Below are positions 25,001 through 35,418 of a DNA stretch of 64,000 bases, in pieces; position 1 is the first letter of the stretch, and every line of letters begins with the position of its first letter. The translations under genes were made by a program, and so were the position numbers. The DNA lies in the NCBI RefSeq assembly GCF_032362555.1, contig NC_083512.1, positions 3,584,001 to 3,648,000 of the forward strand. Direction: 5' to 3'. Source of the stretch: Amyelois transitella (lineage: Eukaryota; Arthropoda; Insecta; Lepidoptera; Pyralidae). The notes under the pieces are model-generated. The model saw only the letters and a program-made list of their open reading frames with translations. It was not told the origin of the DNA and did not search any database.

Positions 25001-28000
25001 TTAGAAAAAAAATCTCTGCAGCTTCTAATTTTAATTTAGGCAAAGAAGTTAGCCTATTTCGTTTTAAAGGCCCTGAATATTGTAGGCCCTGAATAGTGTA
25101 AAATCGAAATAATTTATCTTTTTTACGTTAAATTCAAGAATTCCAGACACAACATTATTTCAACACAATCTAGGAATTTCAATTATTTGACAGGGTATCA
25201 GGTTTCCGCACCACAGTGTCACCTATATACTCGTAACATGTACTTACTAGTGATTGACGACTCAAAAATTGACATATGGAAAAGGATAGCTTACGTACCA
25301 TTCTGGCCTTTGACCTTAAACTCCATGGAGTCCTCCCTCCTCCAAGTGATGGTGGGCTGGGGGGTGCCGGCTGCATCACAGTGCAGGGACACATTGTCCC
25401 CTTCTCTAACCATCACCTCACCATTACTCCCACTGACGATATCTGGTGGTACTGCACAAAAACTATATTAATGTAAACACGATTCAGTCTGAACCGTGTG
25501 CTAGCAACGTGGAATTGGAAGACTCTCGTTTTATTGACTGATATATCAGTTGTAAATTCGTACATTATAGTACCTGGGTGACCAAGTTGTGCTCTGTGGA
25601 CGTCCGAAAAACCATCAAAACCAGTATAAACAAAATAATCACCAAATTGCGGTACGAAAGACAAATTCGAAAACCACTGTACTGTGTTCAATAAAATGAA
25701 GTCAATACTTATGGAGAAAAAAAAATCTCGTTTAACAGCACTTAAAGGATTACATTCATTTACTGCTTAATTTATTGTGCTCACCAGCGATATGAAGATG
25801 GTGTGTCTGCGTGATCATAGGCTCTGTATTGACCTGACACATATAGTCTCCAGCGTCAGACAGCCGTACGTCCCTTATGGTTAGCGCCCACACTTGGGGG
25901 TCCCCCCGGATGACCCCCACTCGGTGGTTCTTCGTTATGACGTGGGGACCAATAGTTAAAACAGTTTGGGTGTCAACGCGTAACCAAGCCACCTGTATAA
26001 CGGAAAATATTATGTAATTTAACAGTGTACATAAATTAGGATAACAAATGGATTCAATTGCCGTGTGGTTCCTAGCACCAAAAGAAAAAAGAATAGCACC
26101 ACTTCCATCTCTCAAACAATCAATGGTTGTCGTAAAAGGCGACTAAGGCTGATCAACTTGGGATACTTCTTTTACGCGATGGACTAGCAACCTGTCACTA
26201 TTTGAATCTAAATTATATCATTAAGCCAAAAACAGCTCAGCGTGGTTTTTCATTCTTTCGGGACTGTCTACCCCACAACAGATATAGACGTGATTATATG
26301 TATGAATGGATTAAATTACAACCTTTATTATTATTATGAACCATTAAGAATTCCACATTATGCCTTTTGCAATTTATCTGGCAAAACATGATGTCAGTTA
26401 CAATCTTAATTAATTTTGTGTTTGAGCAAATATGAGATGTTAATTGAAAATATTACGGCTTCCGGTATCCCCAAGCGGGTAATATTTTTAATTTACGACA
26501 CAGAATTGTGGTGTAAATTAGAGCAGCAAAATTCACGGGATGATCCAGTAAAGAGCTTAGCAACTTTCTTATTTATTATGTGACTTTTGAGGATTACACA
26601 TCAGGGAAATTAATAAGTTTATCCAAAACTCGGTTAATATTTTTTTAATTTTGATTAACAAGTACTTACATTTTATTTATCGAAGAAGGGGAATGGTTAC
26701 ACAAACAGTTTCCTAAATATGTATGCATCACACATATCACGAATATATCACGAATATCACGATGTTTCTTTCTAATTTTAAATCATACATATTGTTGTTT
26801 ATGTTGGCTTTGTCTACCCTGCAAGGGATATAGACGCGACTAAGTGTTTATATGTATGTAAAGTAAGTTCAGTTTGGTATGGTATGGTATGGTAGCTCAA
26901 AAGCTCAACTAATTTAAACGGATTTATTGGTCTACTATCAAAGTCGACCCCTCGGAATGATATCATGATTCAAATTGAACAGAGCCTATTATTTGTTGAT
27001 GCTCCGAAGCCCATACAATCTCTTCCTAATCAGCCTCGCACAAACGACCCTCAAACGAATTAATTCCACGGTCATTTCGCCGAATCTGACTGATTAGCAT
27101 TTAACGCCTTTATTGTGATCACAGAGCAGTGAAGAACCGACACGTGCCCTACAGCGCATTTTTGTTGCTTTGTGCTTGAATAGTAAAATCACACAAGTGA
27201 CGATATAAATAAAATAAAATGATACAATATTAATTGTGATGTTTATTTTTTGTTCACTTGACCGTGATTGATGACGAAAAAAAATTTTTTTTTGTAAGTA
27301 TATTGATTGGCGCCTTGAATAATTATGTTGGTATACACACGAGTTCTTATTGGCAATAACGCATTAAGTTATATATATATATATAATATATGGGATTCCA
27401 ACATACGCATTAAGTTGGAATCCTATATATAAAATATCATTAATTATAATTCAATTTCGTTCATGTAATTTTCCTTCGGCTGAACATCAAACGTTTTTTT
27501 AGATCCTATTGAAAAAATATATGCAGATGCAAGTTTGAATGGAGTGAAAATATATCGTAAAGAAAAGATGAATATATAATTCAAAATTATAAAAAAATAT
27601 AAAGTTATTTCTTCTTCCTCCTAGGTTTAGTCCCGGTTCCTCACCACTCTGGAGAGGAGACCGGGGTACGCCTTTAACCATGGATCCTGGATTATGTGTG
27701 TCACGTTTTTACACGAATCGACTCCAATATGACTCAATACTTACTGGGGAACCTAACACGTATAATATGATGAATTCCTCACGATGTTTTCCCCCGCCGA
27801 GGAAATTCGAGTTTCCTTCGTTTTGAACTCTGACCTTTACTTTCAAATCAATTTTAGTTTCAACTTTATAACTAACAAACCTTAACGTATGTACTATTTC
27901 CATTAGTTAAACTAATAGTTGCCATATATCATTATCGGTAGCAAATGCGTTTCCATTCAACATAGTACGGTAACATACGGTAGAAAGGTTCAAGAGAATA

Positions 28001-31000
28001 GGGTAGCCAGTTTAAATGTACTCGTACATTAATTATCTTTATTTAGAATTAGCATTCGCTTGCGACTCCATCCGCGTAAAAAGTACCCTATCTAGTATCT
28101 CCTATTCCGTGCTCCACGCTATATGTATGCGATTTTTTTTAAAAGCAGTTTAGGAGTTTTAACAGAGAAGGGCAGAAATAGGAATACAAAATTTTTCTTA
28201 ATTATTATAGGACATTTGAACATCACTTAATAATTGATATATAGCTTTTAGTTTCATATCATTGGTTGACGTCAAATCAATTACTTTAAATTAAATTTAC
28301 TGCGGCTTCCAAAGCGTCAGTGCAGAAGAAGCGGTAACAAAACGCACTGCAGCATTTTCTTCAATAACGTCAACTTCGCAATTATCCAAATTTAGAATAG
28401 AAATGTGGACGAGAGAATACATTGTTATAATTTTTTTTTTGTGGTACAACTAAGTGCAATCCCAGAGCTTTTGATATGTTTGTCGCGCTCCACAAAACTA
28501 CTACTTTTTACATAAAATATGGAATGTATGTATGGTTCTTGAGTAATAAAGGTGAGAACTAAGAGCTGATTCCACAAAATTTAAACGGGCACTGGTAACA
28601 ACCCAAATTTTTCCTCTTCAATTTTAAGCAGGCAGAGCTGAGGGCCTAACAATGATAATAATGTTTATTAATTAATTAATTTAAAGTTTATTGTACAAAA
28701 TACAAATGTATTGCACAAGAGAATTTTATATCTTATGCTAGAAATAGAATCTTATATTTAATGCTAGAAAAATTATCTACCAGTCACCATGTATAAAATA
28801 TGTTTGACATAAAATCAAAAATATCCGCAAATAAATTTGAATGTGTGGTCATCCTAAACGCGCCCTACACTCGTAAATACGGGCAAAGTGTTCATTTGAC
28901 ACATTTGTCCCCAGCAGAGCAATTACCAAGGTGAAGTTGCTCCATTTAGGGCAACCGGCTCTTGAAATGCGCCATTGTTCTCAGATTTCGTCTCGCGTTT
29001 TAATTAAGAGGCTACTATTGATAGCGTCACAGCTTTGCATGGTAATTTCGAAGATCTGCAAGAGATGCATGTGTCTTTGAATTGATTTTTTTTGTGATAA
29101 ACTTTGGACCGAGGTTATAGACTAACTTAATATAGATTTCAGAAGTAACCTGTGTAGTTGAAAAGTAAAGGATGTTCTTTAAGTTACGAGTAATTCACTA
29201 ATTGTTGAAGTTAAAATAAAGCCGATGAGACATTTTATTAACTTGGTCATTCTGTTATATAGGTACAATGATGAAAGGTTTGGTCCAAAGATTCCTGTTG
29301 TACATTTTATACGTGCATAAAGTTTAAATAATTAATGAATTATTGAGAAATAATCGATAAAAACCTTGTAATTTTGCAGATTTTCCACTGTGCAGGTCAG
29401 GGTGGCGTCCCTGCCCACCACCACCGTCACGTTGGAGTCCGGGCCCTTGAACGTAGGTTCATCTGTCAAATAAACATACAATTTACATACATACGATCAC
29501 GTCTTTATCCCTTACGGGGTAGACAGAGCCAACAGTCTTGAAAAGACTGATAGGCCACGTTCAGCTATTTGGCTTAATGATAGAATTGAGATTCAAATAG
29601 TGACGGGTTGCTAGCCCATCGCCTAGAAGAAGAATCCCAAGTTTATAAGCCTATCCCTTAGTCGCCTTTTACATCCATGGGAACGAGATGGAGTGGTCCT
29701 TTCCTTTTTTTTTTATTGGTGCCGGGAACCACACGGCACATACAATTTAACAGTTATTTTTAGTAAAAGAGGCCGAAAGGTTACTAACCTTGTTATTCCC
29801 CATGAGCCGTGGGCTAGTAATCTTGAATTATTTGGTCAAAATTGAATTAGTGGGTCATCCAGCTAAACGTTGCGTAACGTTTCAGTCTTTTTGAGATTGT
29901 AGCTCTGTCTTCCCCGTTACTAATAAAGTCGAAATATAGTATGCAGAGGTGGAAAAGAAAATAAGCAGATACAATTACGTATATATCCCTTGCGGGGTAT
30001 ACAGAGCCAATAGACTTTGAAAGCCAAAAGACTCTTAGGACTCAAGTTCTTGTATCGACTTGATAGAATTGAGATTCATATAGTGATAGGTTGCTAGCCC
30101 GTCGCCTCAAAGAAGAATCCCAAGTTTTATAAGCCTATATTAAGTAGATTCACCTCGTGGAAATACTAGTAAATAAAAAAAAGAACTTGTTTTTGAAACG
30201 GGAGATACTCTGAACCTCACTCACCCAATGCTGAACGGCGTTCAAGGGAAGTACTCTCGCAGTTTCGGGTACTCTGGACCTGACCTTTTGCCAGGACGTC
30301 CTTAATTTGATCAAGGTACGTTCGTCTAGGCCTTCTCACTTCTACCTTTCCATCCACACTATATTTGTATATCGGCTTAGTCAACCTGCTTTCATTCATC
30401 CTCACCACACGACCAAACCATCTTAACATACCCTTTTCTATCCTTGTTACTTCATATTCTTTTACAGCATAACATAATATAATTTGATATAAGTACATTA
30501 CAATACATACATACATAAAATCACGCCTCTTTCCCGGAGGGGTAGGCAGAGACTACCTCTTTCCACTTGCCACTTCATCCACATTCATAACTCTCTTCAT
30601 GCAAGCTCGGCGGTTTCGGTACATTACAAACATACAAAAAAAAAGTTAAATACTATTTAACTTATCAAAAAAAAGGTATATATTAATTAATACTTAATCT
30701 GAAAAAGATGTGGTGCTCATGTGACATGGTGCCAAGAACTCCGGCTGCATTCTCGCGCTGAATGGCGTATTTGGAATTTTGTAAAATGAAGTAGACGAGA
30801 CTTACTTGTTTCTCTATATTATTTAATTTCTGAATTTATATTATTAAAATTCTCTCTAATAACATCTTCCACGTTGGATGGGTAACATTTATGATCACTG
30901 GTAAGTCTGATCGGGGATGTCCTGGCTAAAGGTCAGATCAAGAGTACCCTATACCGGTTGTCTTGCATGACAAATCTGGATGAAGTAAAACTATATAGTG

Positions 31001-33039
31001 GTGGCATCCGGCAAGGTTAAGATATGTACGTGATTGTCCGTATGTGTTTTTGGTATAACAAGTGATATACTTTTATGCTATATAGCATTTTTACATATGT
31101 AGACATATTATGTTACCGCATTCCATCCCTTCAGATCCTCTGGCAAATTACCGAGAAGCCGGTTGTACAAACAACGGTAAACAAACATGGGATTCGTTTT
31201 CGATTAGTACCTAATTCGTAATTATCGCCATAAATTTTGTAATTAAGTCTTACTTTAATTACGGTCGTTAAAATATAATGTTTAGACAAGATTTAAATTA
31301 TAGGACCATAAACTTCTGTTTTTTTGTATCATACGGTTCCCGGCCCCAATTTTAACATCACTTTATTTTTATCCGTTGAAATATGTTTAGAGGTACGTCA
31401 CTTAGAAATTAAGCATATTTTAAAATATTGTTTAAGCAGATCAAGAGTTCAGATTAAGATTTTTTTATTCCAACCTTCAAGTTTAACAAGATCAGATATT
31501 TAAATATATTTTTTTGAATACCTATTCAAAATACTGTCTAACGCATACATTAATAAATATTAATAATTTTATAAGTATTTCGTAAGAAACATTATTTATT
31601 ACAAAAAGAGGCACATGTGGATTCCTCTTTGAAAATCCTTTGATAAGAGACGAGACGAGCACGAAATAAGAATAGAGAGAGACGAGATACCAAAAGAACA
31701 TTGGTCACTTGCTCCCGATCAAATGCACCAAAGTTATTCGGTACCCGCAAACTCATTACGGGGGCTTACCCGCTTTAGTTTCGCAAAGGCGATTTATAAC
31801 TAGGAGTAGGCGGCATCGGCAAAAAAGCTGCCAACAGCTTCGGGCTCTAAGTAATTGAATAGAGGCTTGCGGAGGCCTCATTATTGACTTTTTTCTTTAT
31901 AAAATTAGGAGAGTGTCCAAAATGTATGTCGAGAGAATTTGTTAGAAATTATTATTCTTAGTTTGCGTTGTATTTTTTTTTTAAATCTATTGATATAAAG
32001 TTATTATCATTAAAAATGTTGCGGAGATAAGACTTTGTGAAAAACCTGATACTCATACCAGGATCATGCTAAAAGGCGTATCCCAGACTCCTCTACAGAG
32101 AAGTGAGGATGCAGCTGGGATTAGCGTTAGGAGAAAGATAAATTAATTATTTTAATCCTTTTTGATATTGCGTCTTGTGGATGAGTCCCGGGTCCGCTTA
32201 TCACTACTGCTAATATTAGGTGATGCATAACTTTTCTATAACTGATAGTTTAGTTTTACTCCTTTTTAGTTAATAATATTTAAAATGTATAATAATAACT
32301 ATATATCACGTAAGTGGGAGCAACGTAGGCATTTGCAGAAAACGCTACGGGCGTAACAGAGCTACACACGAGGGTGCTACGACACTTGCTACGAGCCGAA
32401 AATCGTCAAACTGGCTGTGGCGAAGTGGTAGCTGAGCATCATAGGCACAGAACTAGAACATCATATTAATAATGACGTTGTAATAATGTTAAATACAACT
32501 ACGAAACCTAACTAAGTAGTAAATAAATCGAGTTAGAATTATGATGCGTAGATGTTTGCTACAAGCTCTACAGAGAGAGCTACGGTCGTAGACGTGCTAC
32601 GAAACTTCCTATTTGTTTGCAGAACCGGCCGGTTGTTATTGTTGGGCCACACGTCATAAAATCGTAATATAAGCTTGATGAAATGAATGCATTTCTATTT
32701 AAAAAGATAGGTATATCTTTTAAAAATGATTATATTTTTAAACAAAATCTGGTTTTCATAGTCATAATTTGGAAAAAAAAGAAAGAATTTTTCTACGTGT
32801 AAGAGTGACTCCCGCATTTTATTAAATTAAAACGAATATAAAAATATATGTAGGAATTCTGGCAAGTAGAAAGATGAAGTTGCTGTCTACCCCTCTGGAA
32901 AATAGGCGTGCGTGTGTTAATATAGCTTAATAAAGACAAAATATTGTACACAAATAGTTTTACCTTTAGCATCACTACCGCAAAACAAGATCACCGAGAT
33001 AATAAAAAATTCAACACTTATTTTGTTTATATAACACAT
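18908..33039 (-). CDS. DIP/Lachesin-type three-Ig-domain adhesion protein, 10 exons
   Basis: Neuronal cell-surface recognition protein of the IgSF group that includes Lachesin and the dpr-interacting proteins (DIPs). Ten exons join in frame (1254 bases, 417 residues). Exon ends are listed separately. Residues 1-25 are a signal peptide. Ig1 (about 28-125) has TLTC, VAWLRVDTQTVLTI, HVITKNHRVGV and DYMCQVNTEPM, which are close to DIP consensus. Ig2 (about 128-218) has VSLHC, TITWRRED and FLCIATNGIPPSVSKR. Ig3 (about 222-317) has VVLQC, VIYWTHLDG and PYHCTAENSLGTA. Each domain keeps its Cys pair and Trp. A Thr-rich stalk and an acidic segment follow. Introns are nearly all phase 1, as usual for Ig genes. 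The last exon (hydrophobic segment) is the least certain part. The paralogue cannot be assigned by eye. Confidence 0.85.
20209..20295 (-). CDS. DIP-type gene exon 9 (acidic stalk)
   Basis: Acceptor AACAG and donor G|GTGAGA. Encodes AELEEEPHDDVEADNFVVV and LSQQQMQNL. Read through the donor it would end GET-stop, so a short unanchored form is possible. Confidence 0.7.
20515..20800 (+). mobile_element. SINE family A copy, near full length
   Basis: Starts in a CAT-rich run, then GATCACGTCTAGATCC, GCGGGGTAGAC, TAGTCGCCTTTTACGACATC and ends at GCCGGGAACCACAC. It is one of at least fifteen relatives in the window. It lies just downstream of the exon 8 donor of the DIP-type gene. Confidence 0.75.
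20835..20924 (-). CDS. DIP-type gene exon 8 (Thr-rich stalk)
   Basis: Acceptor TTTTAG and donor T|GTAAGT. Encodes LVTTTVTSTSTVRIETTLKE and METTTTFQP, a likely O-glycosylated linker between Ig3 and the membrane. Phase 1 at both ends. Confidence 0.75.
21540..21790 (-). mobile_element. tRNA-derived SINE, near complete
   Basis: On the minus strand it opens with GCCTCTGGCGCAACGG (A-box region). About 40 bases later comes GGTTCGAATCCCGG (B-box). A non-tRNA body follows, with AGGCTAACTCAATCTGTG and an AT-rich TATTTATTTA tail. The Pol III boxes define a tRNA-derived SINE in the intron of the DIP-type gene. Confidence 0.8.
22625..22904. mobile_element. Inverted-repeat element (MITE-like) at a splice site
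   Basis: The left end has GTGCGCCTTTACATTAGGTC, GCAAGTAGTGCGGC; the right end mirrors it with GCCACCGCACTCCTTGCGAC and TAATGTGAAGGCGGCC. The 40-bp inverted ends have several mismatches around a non-coding core rich in GCGCGAC. The right end abuts the exon 7 donor of the DIP-type gene. Confidence 0.75.
22906..23055 (-). CDS. DIP-type gene exon 7 (second half of Ig3)
   Basis: Acceptor ATCGCAG. Encodes SKYQAVTSSQSYRHVALIRI through PYHCTAENSLGTARDDVTLY. The donor GTAAGG overlaps the end of the inverted-repeat element at 22625-22904. Confidence 0.88.
23407..23544 (-). CDS. DIP-type gene exon 6 (first half of Ig3)
   Basis: Acceptor TACTAG. Encodes KPSVIVSQKMIGGYLGESVV, LQCKIEANPTPVIYW and THLDGYKLQN. 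The donor GTCAAT is weak but gives the correct phase-1 join to exon 7. Confidence 0.88.
23921..24088 (-). pseudogene. Decayed tandem duplicate of Ig2 exon 5
   Basis: Offset by 170 bases from exon 5, this copy still reads RHIDGAFFCIATNGI and CKRVLL on the minus strand, with a small insertion (VFV) where exon 5 has PPSV. The shared AATAAATAAAAATTAC at 23921 and 24091 shows that flanking intron was duplicated as well. The 5' part of the exon and its acceptor are missing, so it should not splice. Confidence 0.75.
24117..24245 (-). CDS. DIP-type gene exon 5 (second half of Ig2)
   Basis: Acceptor TTTACAG and donor T|GTACGT. Encodes VWLNLTTVMRHIDGAFLCIA and TNGIPPSVSKRILLHVL, which supplies the second Cys of Ig2. 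Confidence 0.88.
25299..25451 (-). CDS. DIP-type gene exon 4 (first half of Ig2)
   Basis: Acceptor TTGTGCAG and donor G|GTACGT. Encodes PPDIVSGSNGEVMVREGDNV, SLHCDAAGTPQPTITWRRED and the strand leading into exon 5. Confidence 0.9.
25785..25992 (-). CDS. DIP-type gene exon 3 (second half of Ig1)
   Basis: Acceptor TATACAG and donor G|GTGAGC. Encodes VAWLRVDTQTVLTIG, HVITKNHRVGVIRGD, LTIRDVRLSDAGDYMC and QVNTEPMITQTHHLHIA. It is the exon that most clearly places the gene with DIPs. Confidence 0.93.
26060..26310 (-). mobile_element. SINE family A copy
   Basis: Inverted copy: CCGTGTGGTTCCTAGCACC, then GTCGTAAAAGGCGACTAAGG, ending TAGACGTGATTATATGTATG. In the intron between exons 2 and 3 of the DIP-type gene. 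Confidence 0.7.
26795..26865 (-). mobile_element. SINE family A fragment
   Basis: GGCTTTGTCTACCCTGCAAG, GGATATAGACGCGAC, then TATATGTATG. Truncated copy. Confidence 0.6.
26875..26894. repeat. GGTAT short tandem repeat
   Basis: About four tandem units of GGTAT (GGTATGGTATGGTATGGTA). Confidence 0.8.
27386..27430. repeat. 17-bp inverted repeat
   Basis: ATATATGGGATTCCAAC and GTTGGAATCCTATATAT flank an 11-base loop with one mismatch. It follows an AT dinucleotide run at about 27372-27384. Confidence 0.8.
27610..27730 (+). repeat. Dispersed repeat family C
   Basis: CACTCTGGAGAGGAGACC, TTAACCATGGATCCTGG and CGTTTTTACACGAATCGAC. The reverse complement of a relative is at 24430-24545 (CTCCTCTCCAGAGAGG type). 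Other decayed copies are near 9280, 16350 and 32060. Confidence 0.6.
28190..28350 (-). repeat. Dispersed repeat, inverted relative of 15890-15985
   Basis: GGTTGACGTCAAATCAATTA then GCGGCTTCCAAAGCGTCAGT and GCAGAAGAAGCGGTAAC, the reverse complement of the copy downstream of the insulin-like gene. Confidence 0.65.
29365..29462 (-). CDS. DIP-type gene exon 2 (first half of Ig1)
   Basis: Acceptor TTTGACAG. Encodes DEPTFKGPDSNVTVVVGRDA and TLTCTVENLQNYK. The donor AAG|GTTTTT is poor beyond GT, yet the phase-0 join to VAWLRVD is exactly the family sequence. Confidence 0.9.
29485..29740 (+). mobile_element. SINE family A copy, near full length
   Basis: ACATACGATCACGTCTTTAT, CTTACGGGGTAGACAGAGCC, GTTGCTAGCCCATCGCC, TTAGTCGCCTTTTAC and a GTGCCGGGAACCACACGGCA end. 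It begins right after the acceptor side of exon 2 of the DIP-type gene (intron 1). Confidence 0.8.
29970..30170 (+). mobile_element. SINE family A copy, truncated
   Basis: TATATCCCTTGCGGGGTATA, CAGAGCCAATAG and GGTTGCTAGCCCGTCGCC. The end is lost. Confidence 0.65.
30217..30625 (-). mobile_element. 3' end of an endonuclease/reverse-transcriptase LINE
   Basis: Minus-strand frame with RIEKGMLRWFGRVVRMNESR, RRPRRTYLDQIKDVLAKGQV, which is the C-terminal end of lepidopteran LINE polyproteins. The plus-strand view of its 3' region is AATCACGCCTCTTTCCCGG, GGGGTAGGCAGAGACTACC. 5'-truncated and inactive. Confidence 0.75.
32295..32640. repeat. GCTACG-word-rich inverted and direct repeats
   Basis: ACGCTACGGGCGTAACAGAGC, GGTGCTACGACACTTGCTACG near the left end and CTACGGTCGTAGACGTGCTAC near the right end, with an AT-rich centre. 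It looks like a decayed inverted-repeat element in intron 1 of the DIP-type gene. Confidence 0.45.
32964..33039 (-). CDS. DIP-type gene exon 1 (signal peptide)
   Basis: ATG at 33039, encoding MCYINKISVEFFIISVILFC then GSDAK, with donor G|GTAAAA in phase 1. The hydrophobic core and small residues before the Ig1 start fit a cleaved signal peptide. The intron after it is 3.5 kb. Confidence 0.75.
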
Positions 33040-35340
33040 TTCTTCTTTTATTTTAAAAATTATTTCTTACACTTATTATTTTTAACACTTTTAACTTGAG
33101 TCCGTCCCTCTTTTTATAATGAAAGTTATATTAAACACTACTTTTACACTTGAAACTTGAGTTCGTAATAAAAATGTAAGTTAAGTCACTTGTACGAGAA
33201 CGCGTGTAACTTTCCCGTGGTTGCCTCAAGAGTGCTCCCGAGGGTGCCCAAACCAAACTGACGGAATCCAGGATTGCAGAAAAGGCGGGAGTATTTGCGC
33301 GTGCGTACAAAGATTTAGGAATTGAAAGTTTGTTCCAACAAATTATTCTGGTTTGGATCCAATTCTGTAGAGAGCTTATAAACTCACAAATTATGTTTTT
33401 TTTTTCAATATTGGTTTTTTATCTTTGTTCCAAAATAACTAGTCGTTCGAGGAAACTCGCGAATATTTAAAACTTTAACAAAATTGTGAATAGGTATCTT
33501 AAAAACTGCTTCTTAATCGATTGTAATGCCCCACGAACTCAAAAAGTCTATCGACAGATTCTATATACAATTTAAATTTCATCATAATCGCGTTCCAATA
33601 CAAAAATACTTACAGAAAACGTGTTTAGGCCCAAATTAATTAGTAGACCTACTACCAAAATTGTATAGATTTGTCTACCTTTAAATTACTTTAACCGTTA
33701 TAAATATCAGTATTTGTAAAAATAATATTGTTTAGTACTTTCGTATCCTTTGTTTATAAATTCTTTATTATCACGCCAAATAATCATTTCGGTATAAATT
33801 TTGCAAACGCATAGAACTAGAAAATGTTTTTTTTTGTACAGGTGTCCATTAGCCTCTCCTAACAGTCTTCTGTTTGCATAAATCTACGCTTGCATAGAAT
33901 TTTTATAATCTAGGGAATGGTCATTGTATCTTTAGATGATGTGTTACGAACAGAAAAGCTGAGGATGTATTTATGAATAGGTAGGCAACCTATATTGAGG
34001 AAGATTTTGCCCGTAAAAAAGTATGCAGAGATCGTGGCATGTGGAAAGATGTAGTTTCTGCCTACCCCTCTGCGAAAGTATGTGTATGTAAATGTATGTT
34101 TGTCCATACTTACACTACCTAAATTATTTATGAAATTGAAAAAAATACATAAAAAATTTGATAAACTCTAAAGTTTCTCTGCCACGCGAAGATGAAAACC
34201 ATCAGTATAGATATTTCGAAAATTAGGTAACAATAATGGTCGCCTTGCCAAACGTAACACGCCACCCATCCCGCGACCGACCGCCGCCACGCGCCTTGCC
34301 AGCAGCCAAATACATTATTTTTATGAGCCGACGCGCAGTAACCCGCTTCCTATTTCGACGCTTTACGCAATATCTTGAGAGTAATCGTACAGATATTATT
34401 GTTGGATGTAAATCAAATGACCCTCAAACAAACCACTTTTATTTTAAAGTTTACTGCACTTTTGGTCACTACTGATGTAATTTTTGTAACCCGCTTCTTG
34501 TTTCGATGCCTAACGCAATATCTTAGAAGTCATTTGTATAGATAGATACTCTTGGACATATTTATTATATGACCCTTATACAAACCGCTTTTATTTCTTA
34601 CTACTACCAAAATCTATCTAGTATTTACAACTGACTGACTATCTTTCCTTGCCTGATAATTTTTTCAAATACAATACTTAATTTATCTACTTTTGAAAAA
34701 TTACATTAAAAAATTAAGCAATTACTCCAAATAGTCATAGACAAAATAACTAGCACGGTAAGTACATTTATTGGCGGAAAAATATTTTACAAAAAAAATT
34801 ATTGTACTTACATAAATACACTGCATGTCAATCACATTGAATGGAATTGATAGTATCATCATGAGGATACCTCAAGGTAATGGATTTTCACAGTCCCAAG
34901 ATTTCGAAGGAAAAGCAACCAACCGTTAAAGTAGTTTTACCTGTTTCCTGTATTAGGCGGACTTGGCTTTTGAATCTTGTGACTATTAGTTTAGTCCGCC
35001 CTAACAATACATATAAAACTTTTCCGTTACTCAGTGACTGACTGAAAAACAACCCACCATTTTACACGGGCGGAACTGCGATTGTACTCTTGACGAAAAC
35101 TCTTGTAATATTTTTAATTCTCATTATTGTGAGAATAATACTCAACTGATACTTAAAATAAGCAAAAATAGTTGTTAGCTGCCAACACGTTTTGGCTGCA
35201 TTTCGACACTTTAATATAAAAAATAATGTTATGCATGTATCTCGAAATAAAAATTGTGTGCCAACAACCGATTCATTGAAAATAAAATAAAAGAACGCTC
35301 AAGCGAGATCCAAGGTTAAACGAGTTGACGTCAGAAATTC
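33040..35340. other. Intergenic between DIP-type gene and receptor cluster
   Basis: Probably contains the 5' UTR and promoter of the DIP-type gene. CTTGAGTCCGT and CTTGAGTTCGT recur at about 33097 and 33159. A decayed LINE-tail fragment lies at about 34030-34110. No other coding sequence recognised. Confidence 0.45.
34338..34600. repeat. Two-unit tandem duplication, period about 148 bp
   Basis: GTAACCCGCTTC, ACGCAATATCTT, ATGACCCT and CAAACC.CTTTTATTT occur in the same order starting at 34338 and again at 34486. The copies are clearly diverged. Confidence 0.8.
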
Positions 35341-35347
35341 AAAAGGT

Positions 35348-35353
35348 TTTATT
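35348..35353 (-). terminator. Poly(A) signal of the first receptor gene
   Basis: AATAAA on the minus strand, 66 bases after the stop of the receptor at 35419-37297. Confidence 0.5.
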
Positions 35354-35418
35354 GTAATATATAAAATATAAATTATTTTAAGTGTTGTTTAGGTACTAGT
35401 AAAACTAGATCTATCTAG

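Noticed and set aside
25756-26115. Single-exon protein starting at ATG 26115
   Set aside because: The ATG lies in SINE-derived intron sequence; only 25785-25992 is the true Ig1 exon.
34236-34475. Basic 79-residue frame on the plus strand
   Set aside because: Part of it lies in a tandem duplication whose second unit does not keep the frame, and it has no domain.
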